DNA from: Candidatus Gallitreponema excrementavium
GTDB taxonomy: Bacteria > Spirochaetota > Spirochaetia > Treponematales > Treponemataceae
Length of the DNA stretch: 63,276 nucleotides
Assembly: GCA_017694795.1 (NCBI GenBank)
Contig: JADIMM010000085.1
Location: 1-63,276 of the forward strand
Direction of reading: 5' to 3'
Within the stretch, counting starts at the first letter, position 1. Each line of letters opens with the position of its first letter. The position numbers were made by a program, and so were the translations under genes. Below, piece after piece: positions 17,513-26,454 of the stretch. The notes under the pieces were generated by a model. That model worked only from the letters and a program-made list of their open reading frames with translations, searched no databases and was not told where the DNA came from.

Positions 17513-19196
17513 GTTTTTTTTCATTCTTTTTCCGTTATTTCTTTCTTCTCTTTTGTTTTCCCAGTCAGCATCAGTCAGTTCATTGGAAAACCATATCTGG
17601 CGTAATTCTATAGGAGGGGGGCTGATTACCGGAATCCAGATTGGTCCCGAGGCAGCCTTTGTTTTAGGTGACAATAAAGCATTGCAGGTATATCACAGAA
17701 ATGGAAATCTTTTGTGGAGGACTTATTTTTCCGGTGAAGTTGAACCATTTTTATATGTCAGTAAGAGGTTTTTTTCCTTTGTGGTGGTTAAAAGGGCCGG
17801 GCATTATTATCTTAATGCAATTAACAGGGGTGGGAAAATCGTTTGGGAACAGGAAATTCCCGGAAAAGTGGTTTTTCATCCTGCGGAAGGAAAGGACGGC
17901 AGACTTATTTTTCCACTTAATGATAAACTTATTTGTTTGTCATTAAACGGCACAAAGAAATGGCAGGTTACCCTACCCTCAAGTCCTGTGAATATGCCGG
18001 TTAAAATAAATGATACTTCTCTTATGATTCCTCTGAAAAACGGTGATGTTTACCATATCAATCAGTTTGGAGGAATTATAGACATAATAAGTACAGGCAC
18101 TTCTATTTTTCAAATAGTTGGAGCTGTTTCTGATAAAGAGAATGCCATTTATGTTTCAACAAATGGGGGGCTTGTGAAATATTCGTCTGTAAACGGACAG
18201 TGGATCCGGGAATGGGAAATGCCGCTTACAGACGAACCTGTGCAGATTGTACCGGTACAGGATGACTGCAATGGAATTCTTTTGCAAAACGGAACTACTT
18301 TGGTTTTTAACAGTACTGGTGAAGTATTGAAACAGATTAATTCAGAAAAAATAGAGGTGAATAAACTAAAAATCCAAGGTGTTGAACCTCTTAGGTATGA
18401 AAATAAATCCTGGTATATTAATACAGGCTCTGCCATATACGCTTTTTCTGTTTCCGGGGAACAAAGATGGTGTTTCAGGAAAAAAAACAACCAAGGTGTT
18501 CCTGTTCTTTCTCAGGAAGGGGATATTTATACTGCGGATTCAGGCTGGATTCTTTATGCCTATAGGGCTGAAACCAGGATTCAATCTCCTACTCCCCTAC
18601 TTGATTATTCAGAAACAGAATACGGATTTTCAACTGTAAAATCTTCCAGATATGGAACCTGGTTCTCTGCTTCGTCTGCAGTTATTCAAAGTGACTTGGA
18701 AAGAATAAAAAACAGATTTGATACCGGTTACGGTGACTTTAGTGAGTCGGAAGATATCCGCCGGCTTATAGAAATTGCCACTGATGACTGCGATGACCAG
18801 TCTGGGGCTGTTGTAAACGTCAGTGACAGATGGGATGCCTGCCTTTTATTAGGGGAATCAGGTTCCGGTGATGCAAAGAAATGTCTTCTGAATATATTAA
18901 ATCGGGATGCAGATTCCCATGTGAGGGAGGCTGCTATTAGGGGGCTTGGGCTTTACAAACTTGATCTTGATAATACGATGATGGATGCTTTTGCAAAATA
19001 TTTATATAGTTCCAGAACAACAAAATCAGACAGCGAGTTAAAAGCCCTATGCGAGACCATAGGTTCAGTATGTGATTTTATGGGGTCCCCTGTGGCTGAA
19101 AAAGGCATAAAACTGCTTTCTGCGATGAACAACCTGCCTTTTAATGATGTTGTGAGAAAAAAAGCTTCCGAAATATTACAAAATCTTGCTCAATAA
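17502..19196 (+). CDS. Secreted beta-propeller/HEAT-repeat protein
   Basis: A 564-aa protein with a clear signal peptide (basic start, hydrophobic core, LLFSQS). Residues about 30-365 contain repeated PQQ-type blades (GNLLWRTYFSG, GGKIVWEQEIPGK, GTKKWQVTLPSS, GEQRWCFRKKN), suggesting a beta-propeller. The C-terminal about 170 residues have HEAT-like helical repeats (VREAAIRGLGLYKLD). The fold resembles BamB-type scaffolds, but the HEAT tail is different, and I do not assign a function. It overlaps the methyltransferase gene by 11 bases, so the two are co-transcribed. A P83/100-family gene follows. Confidence 0.75.
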   Translation: MKIKFFFILFPLFLSSLLFSQSASVSSLENHIWRNSIGGGLITGIQIGPEAAFVLGDNKALQVYHRNGNLLWRTYFSGEVEPFLYVSKRFFSFVVVKRAGHYYLNAINRGGKIVWEQEIPGKVVFHPAEGKDGRLIFPLNDKLICLSLNGTKKWQVTLPSSPVNMPVKINDTSLMIPLKNGDVYHINQFGGIIDIISTGTSIFQIVGAVSDKENAIYVSTNGGLVKYSSVNGQWIREWEMPLTDEPVQIVPVQDDCNGILLQNGTTLVFNSTGEVLKQINSEKIEVNKLKIQGVEPLRYENKSWYINTGSAIYAFSVSGEQRWCFRKKNNQGVPVLSQEGDIYTADSGWILYAYRAETRIQSPTPLLDYSETEYGFSTVKSSRYGTWFSASSAVIQSDLERIKNRFDTGYGDFSESEDIRRLIEIATDDCDDQSGAVVNVSDRWDACLLLGESGSGDAKKCLLNILNRDADSHVREAAIRGLGLYKLDLDNTMMDAFAKYLYSSRTTKSDSELKALCETIGSVCDFMGSPVAEKGIKLLSAMNNLPFNDVVRKKASEILQNLAQ

Positions 19197-19261
19197 AGAT
19201 TTTCGGTATATGATATTAGTATGGCCTCTGGTGAAGGAAAAAGTAAAAACAGGAGATTGAG

Positions 19262-20830
19262 ATGAAGAAATATTTTAAGCTGTTTATTTGTGTCTGTGTT
19301 TTTTTTGCAGTCTTGCCTTCCTTATTCGGTATTGAAGTTGACGAAGAGGAAATCAGACGCACATCTTCGATGGAGATTCAGTTCATAAATTATGAAGGAC
19401 CACACCAATTGGTAAATACTGTGGATGAGATTAAGGGTATTGGATATGGTCTTGTCCCTGCTGCAGAAAATGGGAGTGCCGGAAACAGAAATTCTTATTA
19501 CATTGTCCATGCCGTAGATTCCCAGGTGAATACCGGTTTTGACGCTGATATTCTTTTTATCGGTAAGGGGGCAGGAGTCGACCATGTAAGGAATTTAAGG
19601 GTTATTATTGCCTCTTATCTTGAAAAGGCATACGGTTATTCCTACAGTGACAGTTATACTTTGGCAACCTTTGTAACCATTTACAACGCTGTTTACAGGG
19701 GAAATTTGGACTATTTTAATGAAAATTATAAACAGGTTGTTACAAAAAATCTGACAAGCTCTAATGCCGGTTTGTCTGTAAGATGGGATGAATGGGCGGG
19801 AAATTCAGCCATCGTTATACCTCTTTCCGGTACAGGAATCAGTACTGTTGATACTACCGCAATTTCTGATGAAAAAGTAATAGACTCAATGAAGGAAACA
19901 GAGGATGAAAGAGGTGTTGACAGCAGAAAAGACTTGGTAGATCTGAAAGAAAAAGAAGTTGAGGCAGCCAGGGAGCAGGCCCAGGAAGCAAGAAAGGAAG
20001 CCGAGGACAACAGGAAACAGGCTGAAGAGATAAAAGAGGATACAGTTGCTGTCCAGGTTCAACTTGAAAATGACAAAAAAGAAGTTCAAGAGCTTGAAAA
20101 CAAGGAAGAAAAGACTCCTGAAGACCAGCAGCAGATAGAAGAAAAAAAGCAGGAGATTCAGAAGAAAGAGGAACAGATTGCCGAAAAAGAAAAACAGATA
20201 GAGGAACTTCAGCAAGCTGCAGAACAGAAAGAGGCTGAAGCTCAGGCTGCAGAAACATTTGCCATTAAGAAGGAAGAGGAAGCAAGAAGGGACCGTGATT
20301 CCATTTCACAGGATCAGACGGAAATGCTTAACGAAGAAGACCAGAAGGCAATGAGTGGTTTGGAAAATACTGTTGCAGGTTTGAGAATAACAGATCAGGC
20401 TAATCTTCTTTCTGAAATTGCGTTGGTAGATACTTCTTCCGGTACTGTTAAAAAGACGTCTGCCCTTAAGCAGATACGTAACCGGACTTTGATTAACACA
20501 GGAAGCGTTTACATTGCAGTTGCAGGGGATTCTTCATCCGGAGCTATAAGGCTTGTACAAATTGATCCTGTTACACTGGATATAATAAAACAGGGAACAG
20601 ACGATATTTCACCTCTTTCTGTTCTTGTGACAAACGGGACGGATATATATGCTGTTGTAAAATCTGATTCGGGGTTTGTTTTAGGTCGCTTTGATGAATC
20701 TCTGGTATTACAGGCAAAATCAGATGTTCAGGTAGCTGAATATACACCTGTTATCATTGACAGAAGTACAGTTGTGGTTCAGTCTCCGGCAGGGGAAATG
20801 CTGTTACTGCATACTTCGACTTTAAAATAA
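19262..20830 (+). CDS. P83/100 antigen family protein
   Basis: Spirochete-specific exported protein related to the Borrelia P83/100 antigen; its molecular role is not known. It has a signal peptide (cleavage near SLFG), then a conserved N-terminal domain (SMEIQFINYEGPHQLVNT, GIGYGLVP). A long highly charged coiled coil follows at about residues 205-355, rich in E, K and Q. A beta-rich C-terminal domain ends the protein. Length is 522 aa. AGGAG precedes ATG 19262. The family is a good marker that the organism is a spirochete. A hairpin follows the stop. Confidence 0.85.
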   Translation: MKKYFKLFICVCVFFAVLPSLFGIEVDEEEIRRTSSMEIQFINYEGPHQLVNTVDEIKGIGYGLVPAAENGSAGNRNSYYIVHAVDSQVNTGFDADILFIGKGAGVDHVRNLRVIIASYLEKAYGYSYSDSYTLATFVTIYNAVYRGNLDYFNENYKQVVTKNLTSSNAGLSVRWDEWAGNSAIVIPLSGTGISTVDTTAISDEKVIDSMKETEDERGVDSRKDLVDLKEKEVEAAREQAQEARKEAEDNRKQAEEIKEDTVAVQVQLENDKKEVQELENKEEKTPEDQQQIEEKKQEIQKKEEQIAEKEKQIEELQQAAEQKEAEAQAAETFAIKKEEEARRDRDSISQDQTEMLNEEDQKAMSGLENTVAGLRITDQANLLSEIALVDTSSGTVKKTSALKQIRNRTLINTGSVYIAVAGDSSSGAIRLVQIDPVTLDIIKQGTDDISPLSVLVTNGTDIYAVVKSDSGFVLGRFDESLVLQAKSDVQVAEYTPVIIDRSTVVVQSPAGEMLLLHTSTLK

Positions 20831-20839
20831 CAAATATTT

Positions 20840-20874
20840 ACCGCAGGACTTGGGATTCAAAACTCTCCTGCGGT
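20840..20874 (+). terminator. Candidate terminator after P83/100 gene
   Basis: ACCGCAGG (20840-20847) pairs exactly with CCTGCGGT (20867-20874). Only a short T stretch follows, so termination strength is uncertain. Confidence 0.5.
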
Positions 20875-20914
20875 AGATTTTCAAAACCTGTTTGTTGGTT
20901 TTAGTTGATAAAAT

Positions 20915-20948
20915 GGGCTTCTTTTTATTTGTATCTGGAAAGAGGCCC
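20915..20948 (-). terminator. Candidate terminator after parE
   Basis: GGGCTTCTTT (20915-20924) and AAAGAGGCCC (20939-20948) pair over ten positions with one G-T wobble. On the minus strand the hairpin is followed by ATTTTATC. Confidence 0.4.
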
Positions 20949-21011
20949 TTACGGTTCATTGATTTTAATCCAGTAAAAAAGAAATTGTAATAACTCTGGT
21001 GGCGTTGGTTT

Positions 21012-22829
21012 TCAGGCGTCTACATCTGCAAGAAGATTTTTCATGATGAAATTCCTCCTTTCAGGAGTGTTTTTCCCCATGTAAAATGACAAAAGCTTAG
21101 GAACGCCCTGTAAAGAATCCACTGTTACCGGGGAGAGTCTTATGTCTTTACCAATAAACTGGCCGAATTCATGATCGCTGATTTCCCCTAAGCCTTTAAA
21201 TCTGGTTATTTCAGCCTGTACACCAAGTTTTTTTGCTGCCCGGTCTCTTTCTTCTTCGGTATAGCAGTATTCGGTTTCCTTTTTATTCCTTACCCTGAAA
21301 AGAGGTGTTTCCAGGATATAAACCCTGCCGGAAGTAACAAGTTCCTCAAAATACTGTAGAAAAAAAGTCAGCATAAGATTTCTGATATGAAATCCGTCAT
21401 TATCCGCATCTGTTGCGATAACAATTTTTGAATATCTTAAATTATTAATATCATTGTCTATTCCTAAAGCCATCATAAGATTGAACATTTCTGCACATTT
21501 GTAAATTTCCGATCTCTTTTTTCCGTACATATTTTCCGGTTTTCCTCTCAGGGAAAACACCGCCTGATATGTTACGTCACGGCTGGTTTTTATGGTTCCG
21601 GCAGCAGAATCACCTTCTGTAATAAAAATCATGGTGTTTTCACCACCTTTATCGCCCATATGCAGTTTACATTCAGTTAATTTAGGAATTTTAAGAGCTA
21701 TTTTCCGGGCTGCTTCTTTAGCTTCTTTTTTTACGGCATTCAGTTCAGTCCTGAGTTTTTCATTTGTTAAAATCTTCTGTTCCAAAATCTTTGAAGTATC
21801 TGAATTTTTGTGAAGGAATGATACTACTGCAGATTTCGTTTCGTTTACTATCCATTGCCGGATTTCCGTATTACCGAGTTTGTTTTTTGTCTGGCTTTCA
21901 AAAACCGGGGACTGAACCTTAACGGAAACTGCCGCCACCATTCCTTCCCTTACATCTTCACTTTTATAACTTTTGCGGTAAAAATCATTTACGCCTTTTA
22001 AAAAGCCTTCTTTAAACGCAGACAAATGGGTTCCACCGTCGGATGTATACTGACCGTTTACGAAAGAAAAATAGTTTTCTCCGTAATTATTTGAATGAGT
22101 AAAGGCAAATTCCAGTTGGTTTCCTTTGTAATAACCGGTTGAATAAAGGGCCTCGGAACCAAGTTCTGCATTAAGAAGATCTAAAAGTCCTGCTTCGGAA
22201 TAGTATTTTTCGCCGTTAAAATACAGCGTAAGGCCTGCGTTAAGATAGGCGTAATTCCATATCCTTTTCTGGATGTATTCATGGTTAAATTCGTATTCAC
22301 CGAATACTTCTGTATCCGGTGTAAATTCAACATATGTACCGTTTTTTATTCCTTCTTTAACTTTACCTTCACGGTTTGAGAGTAATTTACCTTTGGAAAA
22401 AGCAGCCTCTGAAAATTTTCCGTCCCTGATAGAAATAACCTTGAAATGGGATGACAAGGCATTTACAGCCTTTGTACCTACACCGTTGAGTCCAACAGAA
22501 AATTGGAAAACTTCATCATTATACTTGGCTCCAGTATTAATAGTGGAAACACAGTCTACAACCTTTCCTAAGGGTATTCCCCTGCCGTAATCACGGACTT
22601 TTACCAGATTGTTTTTAAGTTCTATATCGATTCTGTTACCGTTTCCCATTATAAACTCATCAACGGCATTGTCGATTATCTCTTTAAGCAGGATATAAAT
22701 ACCATCATCAGGATTTGAGCCGTCCCCTAGACGACCTATATACATACCTGTTCTTAATCTTATATGTTCCAGAGAACTTAAAGTTTTTATTTTTGATTCG
22801 TCATATACAGAAACTTTCTTTCCAGCCAT
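21012..22829 (-). CDS. parE: DNA topoisomerase IV subunit B (GyrB/ParE type)
   Basis: ATPase and TOPRIM subunit of a type IIA topoisomerase that unlinks or relaxes DNA with a ParC partner. The GHKL ATPase residues are visible in LLKEIIDNAVDEF, VRDYGRGIPLG and the GLNGVGTKAVNAL loop. The TOPRIM segment has ITEGDSAAG, SLRGKPENMYG and DADNDGFHIRNL. Length is 605 aa with no GyrB-type insert, so ParE rather than GyrB is preferred. The start is ATG 22829. It lies 59 bases after a coiled-coil gene on the same strand. A subunit A gene would be expected nearby but is not in the window. Confidence 0.85.
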   Translation of the reverse strand: MAGKKVSVYDESKIKTLSSLEHIRLRTGMYIGRLGDGSNPDDGIYILLKEIIDNAVDEFIMGNGNRIDIELKNNLVKVRDYGRGIPLGKVVDCVSTINTGAKYNDEVFQFSVGLNGVGTKAVNALSSHFKVISIRDGKFSEAAFSKGKLLSNREGKVKEGIKNGTYVEFTPDTEVFGEYEFNHEYIQKRIWNYAYLNAGLTLYFNGEKYYSEAGLLDLLNAELGSEALYSTGYYKGNQLEFAFTHSNNYGENYFSFVNGQYTSDGGTHLSAFKEGFLKGVNDFYRKSYKSEDVREGMVAAVSVKVQSPVFESQTKNKLGNTEIRQWIVNETKSAVVSFLHKNSDTSKILEQKILTNEKLRTELNAVKKEAKEAARKIALKIPKLTECKLHMGDKGGENTMIFITEGDSAAGTIKTSRDVTYQAVFSLRGKPENMYGKKRSEIYKCAEMFNLMMALGIDNDINNLRYSKIVIATDADNDGFHIRNLMLTFFLQYFEELVTSGRVYILETPLFRVRNKKETEYCYTEEERDRAAKKLGVQAEITRFKGLGEISDHEFGQFIGKDIRLSPVTVDSLQGVPKLLSFYMGKNTPERRNFIMKNLLADVDA

Positions 22830-22888
22830 AAGAGGATTGTATCAAATTAGGAAAAAAAAATAAAGCCTTGAAATTCAAGGCTTTAAAT

Positions 22889-24031
22889 CTATTGCTCCAT
22901 CTTTAGCTTTTCTGCCAACAGCTCTTCCCTTTCAGCAGATACATTATCAATCTTTTTTTGAAGATTTTCGTTTATCTCCTGGAGTTTAAGAATTTTGGAG
23001 CTGTTTTCAGCAATGGATTCCTTGTAAGAAATAATAAGTGCTTCGGTATTTTCAAGTTTAAGGCAAATTTCAAGATACTGTACTTTTCTTCCCAAATCAG
23101 CCCTTGTTTTTCGTAAAATACTGCCCTGTTCAATCCAACTCCGGTAAGACTCTGGAATGCTTTCGCTTGTATATTCTCCGTCATCACCTACAAACTTATC
23201 CAGGTAGCTTAATCCGGCCTCGTTACATAACCTTTCGATCTGGTTGTCGCAATTCTTTATTTCAGACTTAAGGTTTTCCATTTTAACCAGTGGGTTCTCC
23301 TTCCCATTTACGAGAAAAGACTCCTTAATTTTTTCTGATTCTTCATTCAATAAAGATATCCTGTCTTCCTGCTCTTTTATTTTAGTGCCGACTTTACTGC
23401 ATTCGTTATATGCAGAGATAATTTCCTTACTTATGCTTGAATCCCCTGAAATTTTCGAATCAAGAACACCACTTTTGAAAACTGCACATCCTCCCTCACG
23501 AAAGGCCTTTAATGTTTTGGCCTTATGCTGGGAAATTCCTGCTTCCAGGCTAATCATTTTAATCTTTAACCCGATTTTTTGCAGAACATTACTCTGTTCG
23601 AGCTGTTTTTTTATTTCACTGAGGAGGGATTCTTTTTCAATAAGCTTGTTTCCTTCTTCCTTGGCAACAGAAAAAGAAGTGCCAAAGGCAGAAGAATAGG
23701 CCTCATCATAATTTTTAAAAATGCTTTCTCCCAATTTTTCAAAAAGGCTGTCCTGATCCTTTTTAAGCTCTGCAATATGCTTGTTAACCTCGTTGATAAA
23801 ACTGGCAATTTCTTGTTTACGTTCAATGCCCTGCCTTATTGTATTTATATTGCTTGTAAATTCATCCCTTTGGGAAAGCAGACTTCTGTAAAGGTTTGTT
23901 TTTTCTGCATTTTCCCCTGCGTTATCAGTTAATAGCCTCCGTCCCAAATCCCTGTACAGGGAAATAAGATTGTCTGAAGCGTCATTTATGTTAAGCTGGA
24001 GTTCCTGAATATTTTTCCTCTTTGAGTCCAT
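22889..24031 (-). CDS. Coiled-coil protein of unknown function
   Basis: A 380-aa, highly charged protein, helical almost throughout, with heptad-like runs at about residues 1-165, 225-275 and 305-380. It has no signal peptide or membrane span. A less charged middle part (GISQHKAKTLKAFREGGCAVF) may be a small globular region. I do not recognise the family. GGAGAG precedes the ATG at 24031. It is immediately upstream of parE and probably co-transcribed with it, which hints at a chromosome-related role, but this is inference from position only. Confidence 0.7.
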   Translation of the reverse strand: MDSKRKNIQELQLNINDASDNLISLYRDLGRRLLTDNAGENAEKTNLYRSLLSQRDEFTSNINTIRQGIERKQEIASFINEVNKHIAELKKDQDSLFEKLGESIFKNYDEAYSSAFGTSFSVAKEEGNKLIEKESLLSEIKKQLEQSNVLQKIGLKIKMISLEAGISQHKAKTLKAFREGGCAVFKSGVLDSKISGDSSISKEIISAYNECSKVGTKIKEQEDRISLLNEESEKIKESFLVNGKENPLVKMENLKSEIKNCDNQIERLCNEAGLSYLDKFVGDDGEYTSESIPESYRSWIEQGSILRKTRADLGRKVQYLEICLKLENTEALIISYKESIAENSSKILKLQEINENLQKKIDNVSAEREELLAEKLKMEQ

Positions 24032-24121
24032 ACTACTCTCCGTTAATTATTATATACACACTATAATATATCCCTATTTTGTTCATAAAGTAAAGATTAA
24101 TTTAAAGACTTTGTTTTTTTC

Positions 24122-24150
24122 TTGACAATAATAAAAAGCCCTTTTAGCAT
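24122..24150 (+). promoter_or_regulatory. Candidate promoter for EF-G-like gene
   Basis: Perfect TTGACA (24122-24127), 17 bases, TAGCAT (24145-24150), about 46 bases before the ATG of the EF-G paralogue. Confidence 0.5.
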
Positions 24151-24195
24151 TTATATGTAGTTTAACACTAATAAATTTTACCTTGGAGGGTTTAC

Positions 24196-26286
24196 ATGGT
24201 TTTTTCCACTTTAAATATCAGAAATGTTGCTATTGCCGGTCATGGCCAAACAGGGAAAAGTTCTCTTTTCGAGAATCTGCTTTTCGTTTCCGGTAAGGAA
24301 AAGGAATTTATTGAACCATGTACAGAAAAGTCTACGACCGGTTATACTCCGGAAGAAGTTTCCAGGAAAATTTCCATTTATAATTCTCTTGCTAATTTTG
24401 TTTATAAGGACAGGCTTGTTAACATCTGGGATACTCCCGGGTCTTCGGATTTTGTAGGTGAAGTTATCACTGCTTTCAGGTCTTCGGGAGTTTCAGTTTT
24501 AGTGGTGGACGGAAGGTTCGGTGTACAGATTGAAACAATAAAACTATGGAGAAATCTGAATTCTAGAAATAAACCAAGAATGATATTTGTAAATAAGATG
24601 GATGATGAGCGGGCTGATTATAATAAAGTTCTGAAAGACCTAAAGGATAAATTTGAAGTTGAGTTTTTTCCGGTAACCATTCCTGTATCCCAAGGCAAAT
24701 CCTACAAGGGTGTGGTGGATGTTTTTAATGGTAAAGCATACGGGGTTACAGGGACAGGAAAGAAAGAAGAAGAAATGGAGGTTCCCGGTGATATGGCAGA
24801 AGAAATTACCCGTGTAAAAAATCTTCTTGCTGAAACGGCCGCTGAAGGTGATGATGATCTTTTTGTTAAATTCTTGGATGAGGGTGAACTAACAAAAGAT
24901 GAAATTATCAAAGGTTTGACAGAGTGTATGGAAAACAACAAGGCTGTACCTGTTTTTTGCGGTTCCTGTGCAAAAAGTTCCGGAATCTTGAGTTTGATGG
25001 ATTTTATCGTGGATTTTTCTCCTTCCCCTCTTTCTCATTATGATTTAACAGTTTCTGAATCAGGTGAAGAAAGCACTGTAAAATTTGATGAGAATGCACC
25101 TTTTTCCGGTCTGGTAATCAAGACTGTTTTTGATCAATTCAGCGGAAAGACATCATATGTAAAAATAATAACAGGAAAAATTAAGGCAGATACAGAAGTC
25201 TATAATATACAGGAAAATAAAAAAGAAAGGATTGGCAAAATTTACCGTTGTACAGGAAGCAGAATGGAAGAAATCCAAGAAGCTTGTGCCGGTGATATAG
25301 TTTTGTGTGTTAAACTAGCCTCTGCAAAAACCAATGATACCTTGGCGGCAAATCAAGGAAGCATGGTGTACAAAAAATTAAAGCATCCCTACCCGGTATA
25401 TTCTCTGGCTGTTAAGGCCAAAGATAAAAAACAGGAGGATAAACTCGGGGAACTGTTGCTTAAAAAAACAGAAGAAGATATGACACTGAGATTCTCTTAT
25501 AATTCCGAAACAAAACAGAATGTTATTTCCGGGATGGGTGATTTGCAATTAGGAATTGTTCTTGATAAAATCAAGGCTTCGTTAAAAATTGAAATAGAAA
25601 CTTCAGTGCCTGATATTGCATACAGGGAAACCATACAAAGAAAAGCCCAGGCGGAATATACACATAAAAAGCAGTCCGGAGGGCATGGTCAGTACGGGAA
25701 AGTTGTTCTTTCAATCCAGCCCTTGGAAAGAGGAATGGAATACAGTTTTACGAATGCAGTTTTCGGAGGTGCTATTTCAAAAGGGTATATTCCCGGCGTT
25801 GAGAAAGGCGTGAAAGAGGCCATGGAACACGGTGTTCTTGCCGCCTATCCTGTTGTTGATGTAGGGGTTACTGTTCTTGATGGAAAAGAGCATCCTGTAG
25901 ATTCATCAGAAATGGCTTTTAAAATTGCTGCCAGAAATGCCTTTAGGGAGGCTATGAAAAAGGCAGGTCCAATACTACTGGAACCGGTAATGAATCTGAC
26001 CGTTTTTGTAGAGTCAAAGTACCTTGGGGATATAATGTCTGATTTATCTGGAAAACGTGGAAAAATTTTGGGGCAGGACACATTAGGAAGCGGAATTGAT
26101 GAAATCAGGGCCCAGGTTCCGCAAAGTGAACTTATGAAGTATGCTGTAGATCTTAGGTCGATTACCAGTGGTACCGGAAGTTTTGAGGTAAGTTTTGACC
26201 ATTATGATCCGATTTCAGGTAAGATTGCCGAAAAAATTATTGAAAAGGCAGCAGCGAATATTGCTTTGGAAAATGAAGATGAATAA
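24196..26286 (+). CDS. EF-G-like translational GTPase
   Basis: A 696-aa protein with the full EF-G domain order, including the domain IV signature QSGGHGQYGKVVL. The GTPase part is divergent. The P-loop reads GHGQTGKS (residues 15-22) rather than AHIDAGKT. G3 is DTPGSSDF (79-86). NKMD (133-136) is normal. The switch I region lacks the RGIT motif, having GYTPEEVSRKISI instead. This pattern matches the EF-G paralogue group exemplified by Thermus EF-G-2 rather than the housekeeping EF-G. Possible roles are a stress or specialised ribosome step; function is unproven. It is a single gene with its own promoter, closed by a strong bidirectional terminator. Confidence 0.85.
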   Translation: MVFSTLNIRNVAIAGHGQTGKSSLFENLLFVSGKEKEFIEPCTEKSTTGYTPEEVSRKISIYNSLANFVYKDRLVNIWDTPGSSDFVGEVITAFRSSGVSVLVVDGRFGVQIETIKLWRNLNSRNKPRMIFVNKMDDERADYNKVLKDLKDKFEVEFFPVTIPVSQGKSYKGVVDVFNGKAYGVTGTGKKEEEMEVPGDMAEEITRVKNLLAETAAEGDDDLFVKFLDEGELTKDEIIKGLTECMENNKAVPVFCGSCAKSSGILSLMDFIVDFSPSPLSHYDLTVSESGEESTVKFDENAPFSGLVIKTVFDQFSGKTSYVKIITGKIKADTEVYNIQENKKERIGKIYRCTGSRMEEIQEACAGDIVLCVKLASAKTNDTLAANQGSMVYKKLKHPYPVYSLAVKAKDKKQEDKLGELLLKKTEEDMTLRFSYNSETKQNVISGMGDLQLGIVLDKIKASLKIEIETSVPDIAYRETIQRKAQAEYTHKKQSGGHGQYGKVVLSIQPLERGMEYSFTNAVFGGAISKGYIPGVEKGVKEAMEHGVLAAYPVVDVGVTVLDGKEHPVDSSEMAFKIAARNAFREAMKKAGPILLEPVMNLTVFVESKYLGDIMSDLSGKRGKILGQDTLGSGIDEIRAQVPQSELMKYAVDLRSITSGTGSFEVSFDHYDPISGKIAEKIIEKAAANIALENEDE

Positions 26287-26372
26287 CAGTCTCTTTAATG
26301 CCTGAATAAAGTTTAAGGCAGGAGTACCTGATTTGGCGTGTTCTCATCGGCTAACAACATTAACCTAAAAAT

Positions 26373-26427
26373 AAAAAAACCGGATTATCCTTTCTTGAGA
26401 ACAAGAGCTTTTAAATCCGGTTTTTTT
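26373..26427. terminator. Bidirectional terminator
   Basis: AAAAAAACCGGAT (26373-26385) pairs exactly with ATCCGGTTTTTTT (26415-26427). Placed between the convergent EF-G-like gene and the fab operon, it has U-runs in both directions and should serve both. Confidence 0.85.
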
Positions 26428-26454
26428 ATTTTAATAAAGGGTTAAGAAAGAACC

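Noticed and set aside
19854..20258. 134-aa open frame antisense to the P83/100 coiled coil
   Set aside because: Leu/Pro/Phe-rich translation is the mirror of the E/K/Q-rich coiled coil; no ribosome site or family match.
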